From Achatina immaculata (taxonomy: Eukaryota; Mollusca; Gastropoda; Stylommatophora; Achatinidae), in the NCBI GenBank assembly GCA_009760885.1, contig CM019714.1:6148812-6212811 (forward strand): a stretch of DNA of 64,000 nt, read 5' to 3'. The notes beneath the pieces were generated by a model. That model was not told the origin of the DNA. It did not search any database and was given only the letters and a program-made list of their open reading frames with translations. Positions within the stretch are counted from its first letter, which is position 1. The number at the start of each line of letters is the position of its first letter. The translations under genes were made by a program, and so were the position numbers. Positions 54,601 through 62,580 of this stretch are shown here, piece by piece.

Positions 54601-57570
54601 GCCACACTTGTTTTCTCATTACATTGTATGTGGGCCACACCTGTTTTCTCATTACATCGTATGTTGGCCACACTTGTTTTCTCATTACATCGTATTTGGC
54701 CACACTTGTTTTCTCATTACATCGTATGTTGGCCACACTTGTTTTCTCATTACATCGTATGTTGGCCACACTTGTTTTCTCATTACATCGTATGTTGGCC
54801 ACACTTGTTTTCTCATTACATCGTATGTTGGCCACACCTGTTTTCTCATTACATCGTATGTTGGCCACACCTGTTTTCTCATTACATCGTATGTTGGCCA
54901 CACCTGTTTTCTCATTACATCGTATGTTGGCCACACTTGTTTTCTCATTACATCGTATGTGGGCCACACCTGTTTTCTCATTACATCGTATGTGGGCCAC
55001 ACCTGTTTTCTCATTACATCGTATGTTGGCCACACTTGTTTTCTCATTACATCGTATGTTGGCCACATTTATTTTCTTATTAAAAAATGGTCTGGGAGTT
55101 TATATCCATCCATATGTAGCATGTACTAGAAGAGCTGAATGGTCTGGGAGTCTATATCCACCCATATGTCGCATGTACTAGAGGAGCTGAATGGTCTGTG
55201 GGTAGCTTTGGCACAAAACATAAAAATTCACCGTCACCATTATCTAGCCAACAACCAACATTCAGCACATCTTTAATATACTTTACATTCAATCATCATT
55301 CAACATGAAACCTCTGAAATGAGACTTTCACATCCTGTTTTCATTATTTCCATTCCTACATTCATTCTGTATGTTTCTTGCTCTTATATTTTCTCTTTGT
55401 TTCACTGTTGGAGCCTGCACAGAAACAGCAGTAACACAGACATTTGACTTTAACCAAGTATATCACAGTCTGTAGGATTATGATACTGCCCATGAAAAAC
55501 CTTTGTATGACTATGAATCTGTCCATGAAGGACCTCTGAATTACTGCATTTCTGTCAATGAAATCACCCTGTATGAATATTATCAGTGGCAGATTATCTA
55601 TTAGACTGAACAAAGCTAAGTCTAGGGGCCCTTGAGGAGGGGGGGCCTAGTGTAATGGGAAAAAAAACTGTAAATATAGTTTATTGTCATGAACTATATG
55701 AAATATCAGCAGATGAATGCTACGAGAAGGGGGGCACCTTACTAAGTTTAGCCTGGATGGTTAATCTGCACTGAATCACTGAAAGTCCACTGTGTAACCC
55801 ATGATGCTATCACTGAAAGCCCATTGTATTACTACGATTCTGTCAGTCTAAGCTGTGCATGACAAACTGGCAAAGCTATCAGACTGTCACAACACACGTG
55901 CATGACTCACCGATGGTGTTATGCTGTGGAGGATCCAGGGTGACATTGAGGTTACACATGTTGCCCTGGCAGCACTTGAAGAAGCCATATTCTGCTTTGG
56001 AATGGCAGCTCAGCAGAGACTGATCCATGGAAGGAAAGCAGTTCCGACTCAGTAAACCTGTCTGCTTGTCCATGTGTACATAACACTGACAACACAAACA
56101 CATACAAGCTGTCAATAACAAGGATAGCAACTTTTTTCTTAACTTCCACTATTTTACTTTAAACCTCTCCCAAACTTCCACTGTTTTACTTTAAACCTCT
56201 CCCAAACTTAAATCTCTTTTATTTTAAACATCTCCCAAACTTCCACTATTTTACTTTAAACCTCTCCCAAACTTCCACTGTTTTACTTTAAACCTCTCCC
56301 AAACCTCCACTGTTTTACTCTAAACATCTCCCAAACTTCCACTGTTTTACTTTAAACCTCTCCCAAACTTAAATCTCTTTTACTTTAAACCTCTCACAAA
56401 CTTTCACTGTTTTACTCTAAACATCTCCCAAACTTCCACTATTTTACTTTAAACCTCTCCCAAACTTCCACTGTTTTACTTTAAACCTCTCCCAAACTTA
56501 AATCTCTTTTATTTTAAACCTCTCCCAAACTTTCACTGTTTTACTCTAAACATCTCCCAAACTTCCACTATTTTACTTTAAACCTCTCCCAAACTTCCAC
56601 TGTTTTACTTTAAACCTCTCCCAAACTTAAATCTCTTTTATTTTAAACCTCTCACAAACTTTCACTGTTTTACTCTAAACATCTCCCAAACTTCCACTAT
56701 TTTACTTTAAACCTCTCCCAAACTTCCACTGTTTTACTTTAAACCTCTCCCAAACTTAAATCTCTTTTATTTTAAACCTCTCCCAAACTTCCACTGTTTT
56801 ACTCTAAACATCTCCCAAACTTCCACTATTTTACTGTAAACCTCTCCCAAACTTCCACTATTTTACTTTAAACCTCTCCCAAACCTCCACTGTTTTAAAC
56901 TTCCTCCATATTCAACTGTTTTACTTCACTAATGATCATCATTTTAAAAATGTATGGAAAATGATTTCAGTGACAAAGTTAAAAATCAGAAATAGTAGAA
57001 AGTTATCAGATGAATAAATGAGGAACTTATCAAAACAAATAATCAAAGCTAAAACATTCCCCATATGGAACCAAAAGCCATACAGACATCAAACTAACCA
57101 AGAGAGAGAGAGGGAGAGATAGTGAGAGAGAGAGAGAATGAATGAAGAGAGAGAGAGATGTGACAGGTCTAATTTGTCAAAAAAAGCAAGAGAAATGTGA
57201 TAGGTTTAACCTAACAAAACAAGAGATATGACTGGTTTAACATATCAAAACAAGCAAGATAGATATGACTGGTCTAATGTATCATTACAGCCACGAAAAG
57301 ATGTAGCAGCCCTAACCTAAAAGAAAAAAACAAAACAAGAGATGTGACGGATTTAACCTGACAAAGCAAGAGAGACGTGACAAGTGCAACTTGTCAAAAT
57401 TAACAAGAGAGATGTGACAAGTGCACCCTGTCAAAAGAAGAGAGATGTGACACTTACTTTTCCTGAAGTAGTACAGATATCACTCCCCTGGCAGGGCGGG
57501 TCACAAGCACAACTGTACCGAGGCTCTGGCTCGTCCTGGGTCAAGTTCTTCACTGACTGTACACTGTTGT
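30434..57570 (-). CDS. TGF-beta superfamily type I receptor kinase (ALK family), 5' partial
   Basis: Ten exons joined once each (57570-57458, 56085-55911, 53738-53536, one GS exon, 42002-41758, one copy of exon 7, 34581-34467, 32955-32820, 32605-32475, 30652-30434) give 513 aa plus stop with every phase consistent. The first exon (signal peptide) is not identified. Layout: cysteine-rich activin-type ectodomain ending in CCQGNMCN, one transmembrane helix, GS box SSGSGSGQP, then a Ser/Thr kinase with GKGRFGEVW, catalytic Lys in DVAVKTF, HRDIKSKN (across a junction), DLG and MAPEVL. Such receptors sit in the plasma membrane, are phosphorylated on the GS box by type II receptors and phosphorylate R-SMADs. 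GSLYDYLQ resembles the ACVR1/ALK1 subgroup, but other parts look intermediate, so I stop at family level. Odd points: two exons occur twice, the GS Leu-Pro is Gln-Pro, and one intron begins with GC. Confidence 0.95.
31195..31440. repeat. ~36-bp repeat
   Basis: About six diverged copies with GATCACATGTGGAGACAGCT and ACATGACTGACAGACT. It shares TGACAGCT(G/A)CATGACTGA with the next array, so the two are related. Confidence 0.8.
31441..31925. repeat. 41-bp minisatellite
   Basis: About 12 copies with GCTGACAGCTGCATGACTGA and TACAAATTCTGTAACACATG. A shorter 31-bp variant lacks the TCTGTAACAC part. Open in all minus-strand frames. Confidence 0.92.
32475..32605 (-). CDS. Type I receptor kinase exon ([11 protein letters not shown])
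   Basis: Encodes [19 protein letters not shown] and [20 protein letters not shown], the C-lobe segment diagnostic of type I receptors (DVVPNDPSFEDM...RP.I.NRW). Donor TCA|GTAAGT; acceptor ATTCCAG|CA. Confidence 0.95.
32820..32955 (-). CDS. Type I receptor kinase exon (activation loop end, APE)
   Basis: Encodes [17 protein letters not shown], then [20 protein letters not shown] and [15 protein letters not shown] is the type I receptor signature; the APE Glu and the DVYAFG Asp are present. Acceptor TTTCAG|TTG, donor GCC|GTAAGT (phase 1). Confidence 0.96.
33030..33560. repeat. Degenerate ~26-bp repeat
   Basis: About 20 poorly conserved copies built on TTTAATTTCTCTAATCTC plus CAGC. Clearly older than neighbouring arrays. 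Confidence 0.75.
34000..34250. repeat. 24-bp minisatellite
   Basis: About ten copies of GCTAGGTACAGTGCTAGGTG plus TAAT. The unit itself is a doublet of 12-bp halves (GCTAGGTACAGT / GCTAGGTGTAAT). Confidence 0.92.
34467..34581 (-). CDS. Type I receptor kinase exon (catalytic loop, DLG)
   Basis: Encodes the rest of HRD (Arg is split over the junction), [20 protein letters not shown] and [18 protein letters not shown]. The catalytic Asp and Asn and the DLG are present. The residues after DLG (GHAV instead of GLAV) and the short activation segment are unusual. Acceptor GACAG|GG, donor CTG|GTAAGC. Confidence 0.93.
34828..36600. repeat. 46-bp minisatellite with 528-bp higher-order unit
   Basis: About 38 copies of a unit with CCTGTACAGCATGGGACATC and CACCTGCAGGTTGTGGAACA. 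Truncated units recur in a fixed order, so 35141-35668 is repeated at 35669-36196 with few changes. The unit is open in several plus frames; the resulting 583- and 562-codon frames are artefacts. It lies in receptor intron 7. Confidence 0.95.
36601..36800. repeat. ~23-33 bp GC-richer repeat
   Basis: About eight copies around GACCTGCAGGGCATGGGAGA. Shares ACCTGCAG with the 46-bp array, so it may derive from it. Confidence 0.75.
36801..36989. repeat. 43-bp minisatellite
   Basis: Four copies with GATCTTCAGCTTATTTCAGG and CATAGCAGATGATACAAGC. Confidence 0.9.
36990..38000 (-). mobile_element. Dispersed element with internal 33-bp minisatellite, copy 2
   Basis: Inverted relative of 29560-29990. 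The arm at 37846-38000 (reverse strand contains CATCTGACTTCAGCATGGTG) matches the left arm of copy 1, and the arm at 36990-37040 matches its right arm. The central array (37030-37845) has about 24 copies of a unit with GGGTTGGTGAACCATAGCTG against six in copy 1. No coding capacity beyond array-driven open frames. Confidence 0.6.
38270..38790 (+). mobile_element. Internally deleted mariner-like transposon with terminal inverted repeats
   Basis: Inverted repeats of about 35 bp: the left end runs GAGCAGAATTTTTTAAAAAT then CAGAATTTATAG (38284-38315), and the right end is its complement near 38750-38785. Between them lie remnants of a mariner transposase: an HTH block [20 protein letters not shown] and the C-terminus [19 protein letters not shown] plus GDYVEK. 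The catalytic core is missing and frames are broken, so it is not autonomous. Confidence 0.75.
39217..39341 (-). CDS. Type I receptor exon 7, copy 1 (pre-catalytic-loop)
   Basis: 125 nt encoding [20 protein letters not shown] and [20 protein letters not shown] plus H and two bases of Arg. It supplies helix E and the His of HRD. Acceptor TTTCCAG|CGC, donor CACAG|GTAAGC. It differs from copy 2 by one synonymous base (GAA/GAG). Length mod 3 is 2, so including both copies would break the frame. Confidence 0.93.
40062..40186 (-). CDS. Type I receptor exon 7, copy 2
   Basis: Same 125-nt exon, same splice sites and protein as copy 1. It is nearer the upstream exon (41758). Alternative or redundant exon; only one of the two can be used in an in-frame transcript. 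Confidence 0.93.
40992..41242 (-). pseudogene. LINE family A copy 4, 251-bp 3' fragment
   Basis: The minus strand encodes only the LINE-A C-terminus ([20 protein letters not shown] ... EAPCALGT). Flanked by the 13-bp direct repeat TTACTTTATCATT (40979-40991, 41243-41255), so it inserted into the existing minisatellite. Confidence 0.92.
41483..41690. repeat. 41-bp minisatellite
   Basis: Five nearly perfect copies with CATCAAATCAAAACAGCGCA and GAAAGACAACAGAAGTCTAG, about 70 bp downstream (in transcript sense) of the exon 6 donor. Confidence 0.93.
41758..42002 (-). CDS. Type I receptor exon 6 (kinase N-lobe)
   Basis: 245 nt encoding [20 protein letters not shown] then [40 protein letters not shown] and [20 protein letters not shown] plus LQ. 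It contains the glycine loop, the ATP-binding Lys, the helix C Glu and the L45 loop ([12 protein letters not shown]) that sets SMAD choice. Acceptor GTCCCAG|GC, donor TTACAG|GTATGT. Confidence 0.95.
42003..42184 (-). other. Intron 5 sequence next to exon 6
   Basis: T/A-rich, with a two-copy block near 42060-42180 (CCATAATCAGATTTTAACCA). No other feature. Confidence 0.5.
42185..43850 (-). pseudogene. LINE family E, RNase H-containing 3' part
   Basis: The minus strand, allowing frameshifts, shows [20 protein letters not shown], then an RNase H domain with [20 protein letters not shown] (first Asp) and [18 protein letters not shown] (Glu), an array-disrupted segment, and a C-terminal [20 protein letters not shown]...HHLLECPAL zinc-binding-like region ending in AAGAAGAAG. 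The catalytic reverse transcriptase part is absent. It lies in receptor intron 5. Confidence 0.75.
42815..43150. repeat. ~45-bp minisatellite with poly-G runs
   Basis: Seven copies of CAGCTTTCTCACTGCCCAGC plus ATCTCTTAGT, each followed by a run of about 7-15 G. It arose inside the RNase H region of LINE E. The G runs differ in length between copies. Confidence 0.92.
45534..45615 (-). CDS. Type I receptor GS-box exon, copy 1
   Basis: 82 nt encoding [17 protein letters not shown] and [10 protein letters not shown] plus one base. The glycine-serine box SSGSGSG is the site phosphorylated by type II receptors. The usual GLPLLVQRT reads GQPTLVPRT. Acceptor GATCAG|TGG, donor GATAG|GTAAGT; phases 0 to 1 match both neighbours. 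Confidence 0.93.
46486..46567 (-). CDS. Type I receptor GS-box exon, copy 2
   Basis: Identical in all 82 bases and both splice sites to copy 1, 952 bp away. Including both would add 82 nt and break the frame. Confidence 0.93.
46574..47207. repeat. 38-bp minisatellite built on the GS exon acceptor
   Basis: About 16 copies of CATCCTAGGTTCCACAAACA plus CAAAAATTATCAAGTACT starting immediately upstream (transcript sense) of GS exon copy 2. The same unit occurs once or twice beside copy 1 (45618-45680) and again at 49873-50140. Confidence 0.93.
47310..48070. repeat. 49-bp minisatellite
   Basis: About 15 copies of CTCTGACAGGATGATCCAAG and TCACAGTGAGGCAGGAACCA. Only one to two copies remain at 50240-50320 in the duplicated block. 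Confidence 0.93.
48455..48670. repeat. ~47-bp repeat (also 50700-50920)
   Basis: Five copies with CACAGTGCTTTAAAAGACCC and GGTAAAGATGGCATTTTAGT, repeated in segmental copy B. Confidence 0.9.
48800..49615. repeat. 39-bp minisatellite, segmental copy A
   Basis: About 20 copies of GGACAAGTATGTTGTTAATG plus TTGAAACTAAGACAGGATA. Multiple-of-three unit, open in several frames. Confidence 0.93.
49725..49868 (-). mobile_element. Retroelement tail fragment (also 51973-52116)
   Basis: The minus strand contains GATCACTGGGTGGTCTTGGT then GGTAGAAGTGAACGAAAAAG, the same 3' tail as the element at 4791-5615. The element body is missing. Copied once by the segmental duplication. Confidence 0.55.
51048..51863. 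repeat. 39-bp minisatellite, segmental copy B
   Basis: Near-identical repeat of the 48.8-kb array, including the order of its variant units. Confidence 0.93.
52050..53150. repeat. 27/40-bp compound minisatellite
   Basis: About 35 units of CTCCTCTGTCTAGCTAAGTG plus GAAGATG, alternating irregularly with a 40-bp form that adds TTCCCCTGTCTAG. 1.1 kb in total. Confidence 0.93.
53151..53535 (-). other. Intron 4 sequence beside the transmembrane exon
   Basis: Includes a short array at 53225-53340 (CCATGTGGTTAACAGAT) and then unique sequence up to the donor. No other feature. Confidence 0.6.
53536..53738 (-). CDS. Type I receptor transmembrane exon
   Basis: Encodes [40 protein letters not shown] and [20 protein letters not shown] plus FHDGSKQ. 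A helix of about 20 hydrophobic residues ([20 protein letters not shown]) followed by a basic stop-transfer RRHVHKRR. Acceptor TTTACAG|AA. The only good donor in phase is CAG|GCAAGT, a GC-type 5' splice site. Confidence 0.9.
53905..54168 (+). mobile_element. tRNA-derived SINE, copy 2 (best preserved)
   Basis: A-box-like TCTGAGTGGCGAAGTAGTGC, B box GGTTCGAATCC, then a body with CAGCTGTAGAAATAGGTACC, GGCCAGGTGTGATGCTGACC and GGAAAATATGGGC, ending in TTACCTTTACC and a T run. Imperfect direct repeats AATAACAGAAAC / AATAATAGAAAC flank it. It is in receptor intron 3, antisense to the gene. Confidence 0.88.
54169..54464 (-). other. Receptor intron 3, no feature
   Basis: Unique AT-rich sequence between the SINE and the next array. 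Confidence 0.5.
54465..55075. repeat. 33-bp minisatellite
   Basis: About 18 copies of TTTTCTCATTACATCGTATG plus TTGGCCACACTTG. Open in five frames, giving artefactual repeats of up to 266 codons. Confidence 0.93.
55080..55910 (-). other. Receptor intron 3, remaining part
   Basis: A two-copy 54-bp repeat at 55085-55200 (ATGGTCTGGGAGT and ATATGT(A/C)GCATGTACTAGA), then loosely repeated TGAA(A/G)GxCC blocks at 55480-55840 without a recognised gene. G-rich run near 55640. Confidence 0.6.
55911..56085 (-). CDS. Type I receptor ectodomain exon 2
   Basis: Encodes [40 protein letters not shown] and [18 protein letters not shown] plus one base. CCX4CN (CCQGNMCN) is the hallmark of activin-type receptor ectodomains. 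One N-glycosylation sequon (NVT). Acceptor TTGTCAG|TGT, donor ATCG|GTGAGT. Confidence 0.93.
56140..56905. repeat. 32-bp minisatellite with higher-order pattern
   Basis: About 24 copies of AAACTTCCACTGTTTTACTT plus TAAACCTCTCCC. A variant (AAACTTAAATCTCTTTTATT) recurs every five units or so. It starts about 50 bp upstream (transcript sense) of ectodomain exon 2, and the sequence beside the exon is itself a partial unit. Confidence 0.92.
56906..57457 (-). other. Receptor intron 2, remaining part
   Basis: Contains a (GA)n tract at 57100-57160 and a loose repeat of AAGAGAGATGTGACAGGT(C/T)TAA blocks to 57450. No gene. Confidence 0.6.
57458..57570 (-). CDS. Type I receptor ectodomain exon 1 of those seen
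   Basis: Encodes [37 protein letters not shown] after a split first codon. The CxCxxxCxxxxxC spacing and the TxG before the next exon's Cys-Tyr match the N-terminal cysteines of type I receptors. One sequon (NLT). Acceptor ATGACAG|AC, donor AAA|GTAAGT. The signal-peptide exon must lie further upstream. Confidence 0.9.
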
Positions 57571-57960
57571 CTGTCATATAAAAACACAAGGGAGATCATC
57601 TCTGAACTGCCACAAGTTATGGAACTTGGGAAATGATGGAAAAGGAAAAAAAACTATTCTACTGGGCTTGAGAATCTAACAGAAAAGTTGGTCATTTTCT
57701 TAAATTATAAAATAAAACAGAAAGTATTTAGCTCCAACATGGCAGAATTAAACTGAAGTTTGCTATGAGACAAGAGCAAACTGCCTGAAACGTTCAATTG
57801 GACATCAATTTCACGTGTTGACCTGAATTGTACTCAGCAGATGATTCGTGAGTTCATAAAAGCGACACTAGTCAATCCCGTGAAACTTACTGAACACAAA
57901 ACTCACTGACCATGTTATTGAATGTCTATAAAAGATCGATGCTCCTCGAATCAATTCATA
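57571..57960 (-). other. Receptor intron 1, no feature
   Basis: Unique AT-rich sequence; probably includes the 5' end of the Tc1-like element, but no inverted repeat could be paired by eye. Confidence 0.45.
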
Positions 57961-57979
57961 TGAAAATTTAATGTGCAAG

Positions 57980-59090
57980 TATGGCTCATCTAACTGGATG
58001 TTTAAAGACTGGACAGTCACAAAGTGTAGTGGCCAGACAATTTAATGTGGTTAGAAGCAACATTAGTTGAGATTTCAATATTAGAGACAGTTTCAAGAAA
58101 CTGGCTCAGTTGCAGACCAGCCGTGCAGTGGAAGACCCATAGCTAAAACTCTTGCTGAAGACCGTTTCATACAGCTGCATCACCTTAGGAATTGATTTGC
58201 ATCTGCATCCTCAACAGTCCAGTCAATGGCCACAGCTCATCGAATTTCAGATCAAACAGTCAGGAACCGGCTGCACAACACTGGTCTTTGGACTAGAAGA
58301 CCCTACAGAGGTCCTGTTCTTACGGACCGGCATTGACAGAACCGACTGCAGTGGGCAAACCAGCATCGTCAATGGACCGTTGCGAATGATTGGATAAGGG
58401 TTTGGTTTAGTGATGAATCATTCTTTCTGGTCCATCGACACGATAGATGGAGAAGAGTTTACCGCAGAGTCCATGGGTGCTATGCCCAGAACTGCGTGGA
58501 CGAGGCTCCTCCACATGGTAGTGGAGGTGTACTGGTGTGAAGGATGATCAATTTCATGGGAAAAAGTGACCTGGTGCAAAATGAAGGACGTCTGAATGCC
58601 CAACAATATGTCGCTGAAATTCTTCGTCCTCACGTCCTTCCTCTTATGGCTGTACCAGGGTCGATTTTTCAGCAGGATAATGGTCGACCTCACGTGGCTC
58701 AACTCACCACCCAGTTCCTTGCTGACAATAACATCCAGGCCATTCATTGGCCATCCATGTCATCAAACATGAACCCAACAGAACACTTATGGGATGAACT
58801 CAACAGACAAGTCCGCCACCAAAACATGGCGCCAGCCAATCTCCGACAGTTGTCTCTTGCACTGCGGGAAGAGTGGGCAGCCATCCCACAACAACAGACC
58901 CAACAGCTAATCGGAGCCATGTCAAGGAGATGTCGTTCTCTTATACAGGCCAGAGAAGGCCAATATGCCTTACTGAAATGGAGGCCTCAGTCGCAAAGAA
59001 TAAAAGTCCAAACCAAATTTAATGAACATCATTTCACTATTAAAGTCTTGAAATGTCTTCATGCCAAGATTGAAACATTAATTCCATAAA
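57980..59090 (+). pseudogene. Tc1-like transposase, decayed (DD34E)
   Basis: Reads from MAHLTGCLKTGQSQSVVARQ through RLHNTGLWTRRPYRGPVLT and VWFSDESFFLVHRHDRWRRV to QQDNGRPHVAQLTTQFLADN and MNPTEHLWDELNRQVR. The second Asp and the Glu are separated by 34 residues, so the catalytic triad type is DD34E. Stop codons (near 58060, 58140 and 58540) and frame changes make it inactive. It is inserted antisense in what is probably intron 1 of the receptor. Confidence 0.9.
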
Positions 59091-59344
59091 AGAAAATTTT
59101 GATACAAGTTTGAAATGTGGTGTCCATTACGACTGCAGCAGTGTTGCGTTTCTGTTGTTTTTAACACTATATGTGTTGTGCATGTGCTTGTACAGAGATT
59201 ACAGTATATCAACATCAAGGCAGATGGGCAATCAAGAGTCTGTTGTACTTGGCAAACACAAGCAAATATCACTCTCTTGGTCTACAGTGATGTCAGCTGT
59301 AGTCTGGAGGACATGAATGATCATGCTTCTCATGTTATGTGACT
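59091..59344. other. No gene recognised
   Basis: Unique sequence after the transposon; no inverted repeat or domain found. Confidence 0.45.
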
Positions 59345-59930
59345 CCAGGCAGTTCTCTCAGTTGTGTCATTCAACAAAAGTGAAGGCCACCATTCTCAGG
59401 CAGTTCTCTCAGTTGTGTCATTCAACATAAGTGAAGGCCACCATTCTCAGGCAGTTCTCTCAGTTGTGTCATTCAACAAAAGTGAAGGCCACCATTCTCA
59501 GGCAGTTGTGTCATTCAACAAAAGTGAAGGCCACCATTCTCAGGCAGTTGTGTCATTCAACAAAAGTGAAGGCCACCATTCTCAGGCAGTTGTGTCATTC
59601 AACAAAAGTGAAGGCCACCATTCTCAGGCAGTTCTGTCATTCAACAAAAGTGAAGGCCACCATTCTCAGGCAGTTCTGTCATTCAACAAAAGTGAAGGCC
59701 ACCATTCTCAGGCAGTTGTGTCATTCAACAAAAGTGAAGTCCACCATTCTCAGGCAGTTCTGTCATTCAACAAAAGTGAAGTCCACCATTCTCAGGCAGT
59801 TGTGTCATTCAACAAAAGTGAAGGCCACCATTCTCAGGCAGTTCTGTCATTCAACAAAAGTGAAGGCCACCATTCTCAGGCAGTTCTGTCATTCAACAAA
59901 AGTGAAGTCCACCATTCTCAGGCAGTTCTC
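59345..59930. repeat. 42-bp minisatellite
   Basis: About 14 copies of GTCATTCAACAAAAGTGAAG plus GCCACCATTCTCAGGCAGTT; the first units are longer by a duplicated CTCTCAGTT. Open frames of 172-208 codons are artefacts. Confidence 0.93.
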
Positions 59931-60860
59931 ACTGATGTCCGCATCATGACACAGAACAGAGGTGGCTGCAACAGACTGACGGCACAGTAATTGTAATCAA
60001 TCTAACTAGTAAAGACCCTACTGAACCTCCCCCACCCCCAAATTCTCTAGGAAGCTGACTGGTGTAGCCAAACAGAGAAGGAAAGACATGTTACCTGTGA
60101 CATGGGGCTTATAAAGCTTGCTACTCTGGTGACTGATGATTGTATGACAACAACAACAAAAACTGCCGGTAAGTCGGAGCATGACACACGTGCTAGTCCC
60201 ATAACATACTACATGTGCTGATCAACGAACACTAAGAAGACCCATCTCAGACCCAATGAGGGTCATCACTCCCTGAAACATCTTTATAACATTACAGAAT
60301 ATTCCCAAGTCAATTCCCAATCATTTCAATGGTTCCACGGCCAGAGGTAAGTCTGACTTTTATGTGACATTCATCAAGCAATGTCATTCTGATTATACCA
60401 GCCCTCTGCCTCTCGAAAACTGCTTCATGTACGAATTTGGGATGCTAATACCACACGTATTAAATTTTAAATTCATCTTTGCCTAATGTTCCTCATCTCC
60501 ACAGTCATAACCTCCATACTAAGTACCTTCATCTACTATTTCCTTACACGTTTGGTCCTACACTCCCTATAGATTTACTCAGTCCCTTCTACTGATCTCT
60601 GTCTCTGAGTGGCAGTTATTGTATCTCTCCTTTCTCTACACCCCCCCCCCCATCCTACTTTACTGCCAATCAACCAGAACAGCATCACAATCCTCATCTT
60701 ATACAAGGTTATTCATAAGTCTGTGAAACATTTAAAAAAATTCGCACCAAATAAACTACATAATGGATCATGATAATTCTGACGCCAAGAGAGAAAGAGA
60801 TTCCTCAAGTTTTTTTTTAATAAAGCCTGCGACCAAGGCTCGGAGGCAGCAGTAGCAAAT
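59931..60860. other. No gene recognised
   Basis: Unique sequence with a poly-C run near 60642. From about 60705 it may already be transposon leader for the next feature. Confidence 0.45.
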
Positions 60861-61065
60861 ATGGTGTTCAGTAAACGTGAGCAGTCATTTTGTGTTGTAA
60901 AATACGCAAGAACCTCGTCCGTTGTGGCTGTGCAGCGACCATTTCGACCAGAATTCCAGAAGACAGCGCCTGTTTTCAACACTGTCAAGAAATGGTATGC
61001 AAAAATCCAGGATGAAGGCGGGGGCTTCGCTGATAAAACTTCTCTAACACGATTCTCAGTTTATT
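60861..61065 (+). pseudogene. Transposase N-terminal helix-turn-helix fragment
   Basis: The plus strand reads MVFSKREQSFCVVKYARTSS, VVAVQRPFRPEFQKTAPVFN and TVKKWYAKIQDEGGGFADK, the pattern of the DUF4817/Mos1-type HTH found at the start of some mariner-related transposases. The rest of the transposase is missing and the frame runs into an array. Confidence 0.65.
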
Positions 61066-61124
61066 CTTTTGGTCCTGGACGTCCCTGCAGAGGAGCTGTG
61101 CACAGGCAGCCTTCATCCCCCCCT

Positions 61125-61430
61125 CTACCGGTGTAATATTGTTAGGGCTATGATTAAGTGTTCTCTCATTAATAATGTCTCACCTCTCTACTGGTGTAAT
61201 ATTGTTAGGGCTATGATTAAGTGTTCTCTCATTAATAATGTCTCACCTCTCTACTGGTGTAATGTTGTTTGGGCTGTGATTAAGTGTTCTCTCATTAATA
61301 ATGTCTCACCTCTCTACTGGTGTAATACTGTTAGGGCTGTGATTATTGAAGAAATACTCTCTCATTAATAATGTCTTACCTCTCTACTGTTAGGGCTGTG
61401 ATTAATGAATAAGTATTCTCTCATTAATCT
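61125..61430. repeat. ~61-bp minisatellite
   Basis: About five copies of CTCTCATTAATAATGTCTCA and TCTCTACTGGTGTAATATTG. Confidence 0.88.
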
Positions 61431-61585
61431 CTCTCTCTGAACCTTAAGTGCCCAGGGCACATGGGGCTTCCGCAAGGGTTTTCCACAAATGCCTGTCCTT
61501 TGCCTTTTTTTCTGCTCTTGCCCAGGTGAGCCCTCTATTGCTCAACATCCTTTCTATTGTTCTTCTCCATGTCTCTTTTGGTCTA
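61429..61585 (-). pseudogene. LINE family A copy 5, 157-bp 3' fragment
   Basis: The 3' end of LINE A with GA tail (TC run at 61429-61438), flanked by the 8-bp direct repeat TCATTAAT (61421-61428, 61586-61593). It is inserted at the end of the 61-bp array. Confidence 0.85.
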
Positions 61586-61593
61586 TCATTAAT

Positions 61594-62580
61594 ACTGTCT
61601 TATAATTCTTCCACTTGAATCAATGTATGCTTGCACGTATCTTTTATATGACAAATAGCCATTGTGGCCAAGACAACATATGACTTCTTACTAGCAATTA
61701 AAGTCTTCACTGTATTATGCTCAAATCTTCATTAGACATTATGAGACATTATCTTCACACACATCATGATTTCTCTTGTCTTAATCAGGCTAAGTTCACT
61801 GATATATTGATGACAAAATCACTTGGAATAAGATACCATAAGAAATCAAATACGTCGGTTTTGTCGTAAAAGCACGTACTCATTGTTCACAAATTCAAAG
61901 AATATCCTAATCATACTATGACCGAAAATGCCTAACTCTCCACTGGATCACTAGACACTCCACTAGATCAACAACTCATGAATAACTCTATCTCCTGACA
62001 ACCTGTTGGCTCTATCTGTCCATCTGCTCTATCTGTCATTGTTCTTTCTATTCTTCTTTTTTCTCTGTCCTCTGTCTTGCCTTTTCAAAACTGCATGCCT
62101 GGCTTAGTAAGTTCTTTATCTAACAGGACACACTTTTAGATATTTCTAATGGTCAGCTAGCTGACTACATGCTGCTTGGACTTCGGGATAAGTTGGTCCA
62201 CTCCCTTTGGTCATCTGTGTGCAAACTGCATCCTAGAAAATATGCCTCGCCTGTCAGAAAGGCAGCTGCGTCAAATCCATCTATTCAATTTTCTCGTATT
62301 GGGCAAACTCTTCTTATCCAGTATCAGGTGTTTGCGATACCTGATGGGGATTATTGGTCCATTATGTTTACACCGTGTCCGTCTGTCTCCACAAGTACTA
62401 CTGTTACCTAAGTAAACCCTCTTTGTGCCCTGTGTCCAGTATTTCTAAGTATCTACTTCATTCTATCATAATAATACTAATACCGTAGGAGTGTTCCTCT
62501 CCCACTGGTTCTCAAATTATTTACTTCGTTCCTTAACTATTTTCTATTTGTCGATAATAATGAAAACTACAACAAAAATG
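61594..62580. other. No gene recognised
   Basis: Unique sequence. An 80-codon plus open frame at 62169-62411 overlaps a second frame and matches nothing I know. Confidence 0.45.

Noticed and set aside
54381..55181. Open frames with [11 protein letters not shown] / [11 protein letters not shown] repeats that could suggest a membrane protein
   Set aside because: Both strands are open because of the 33-bp minisatellite; hydrophobicity follows from base composition.
62169..62415. Two overlapping 80-codon frames
   Set aside because: Neither resembles a known protein, and they overlap in different frames.
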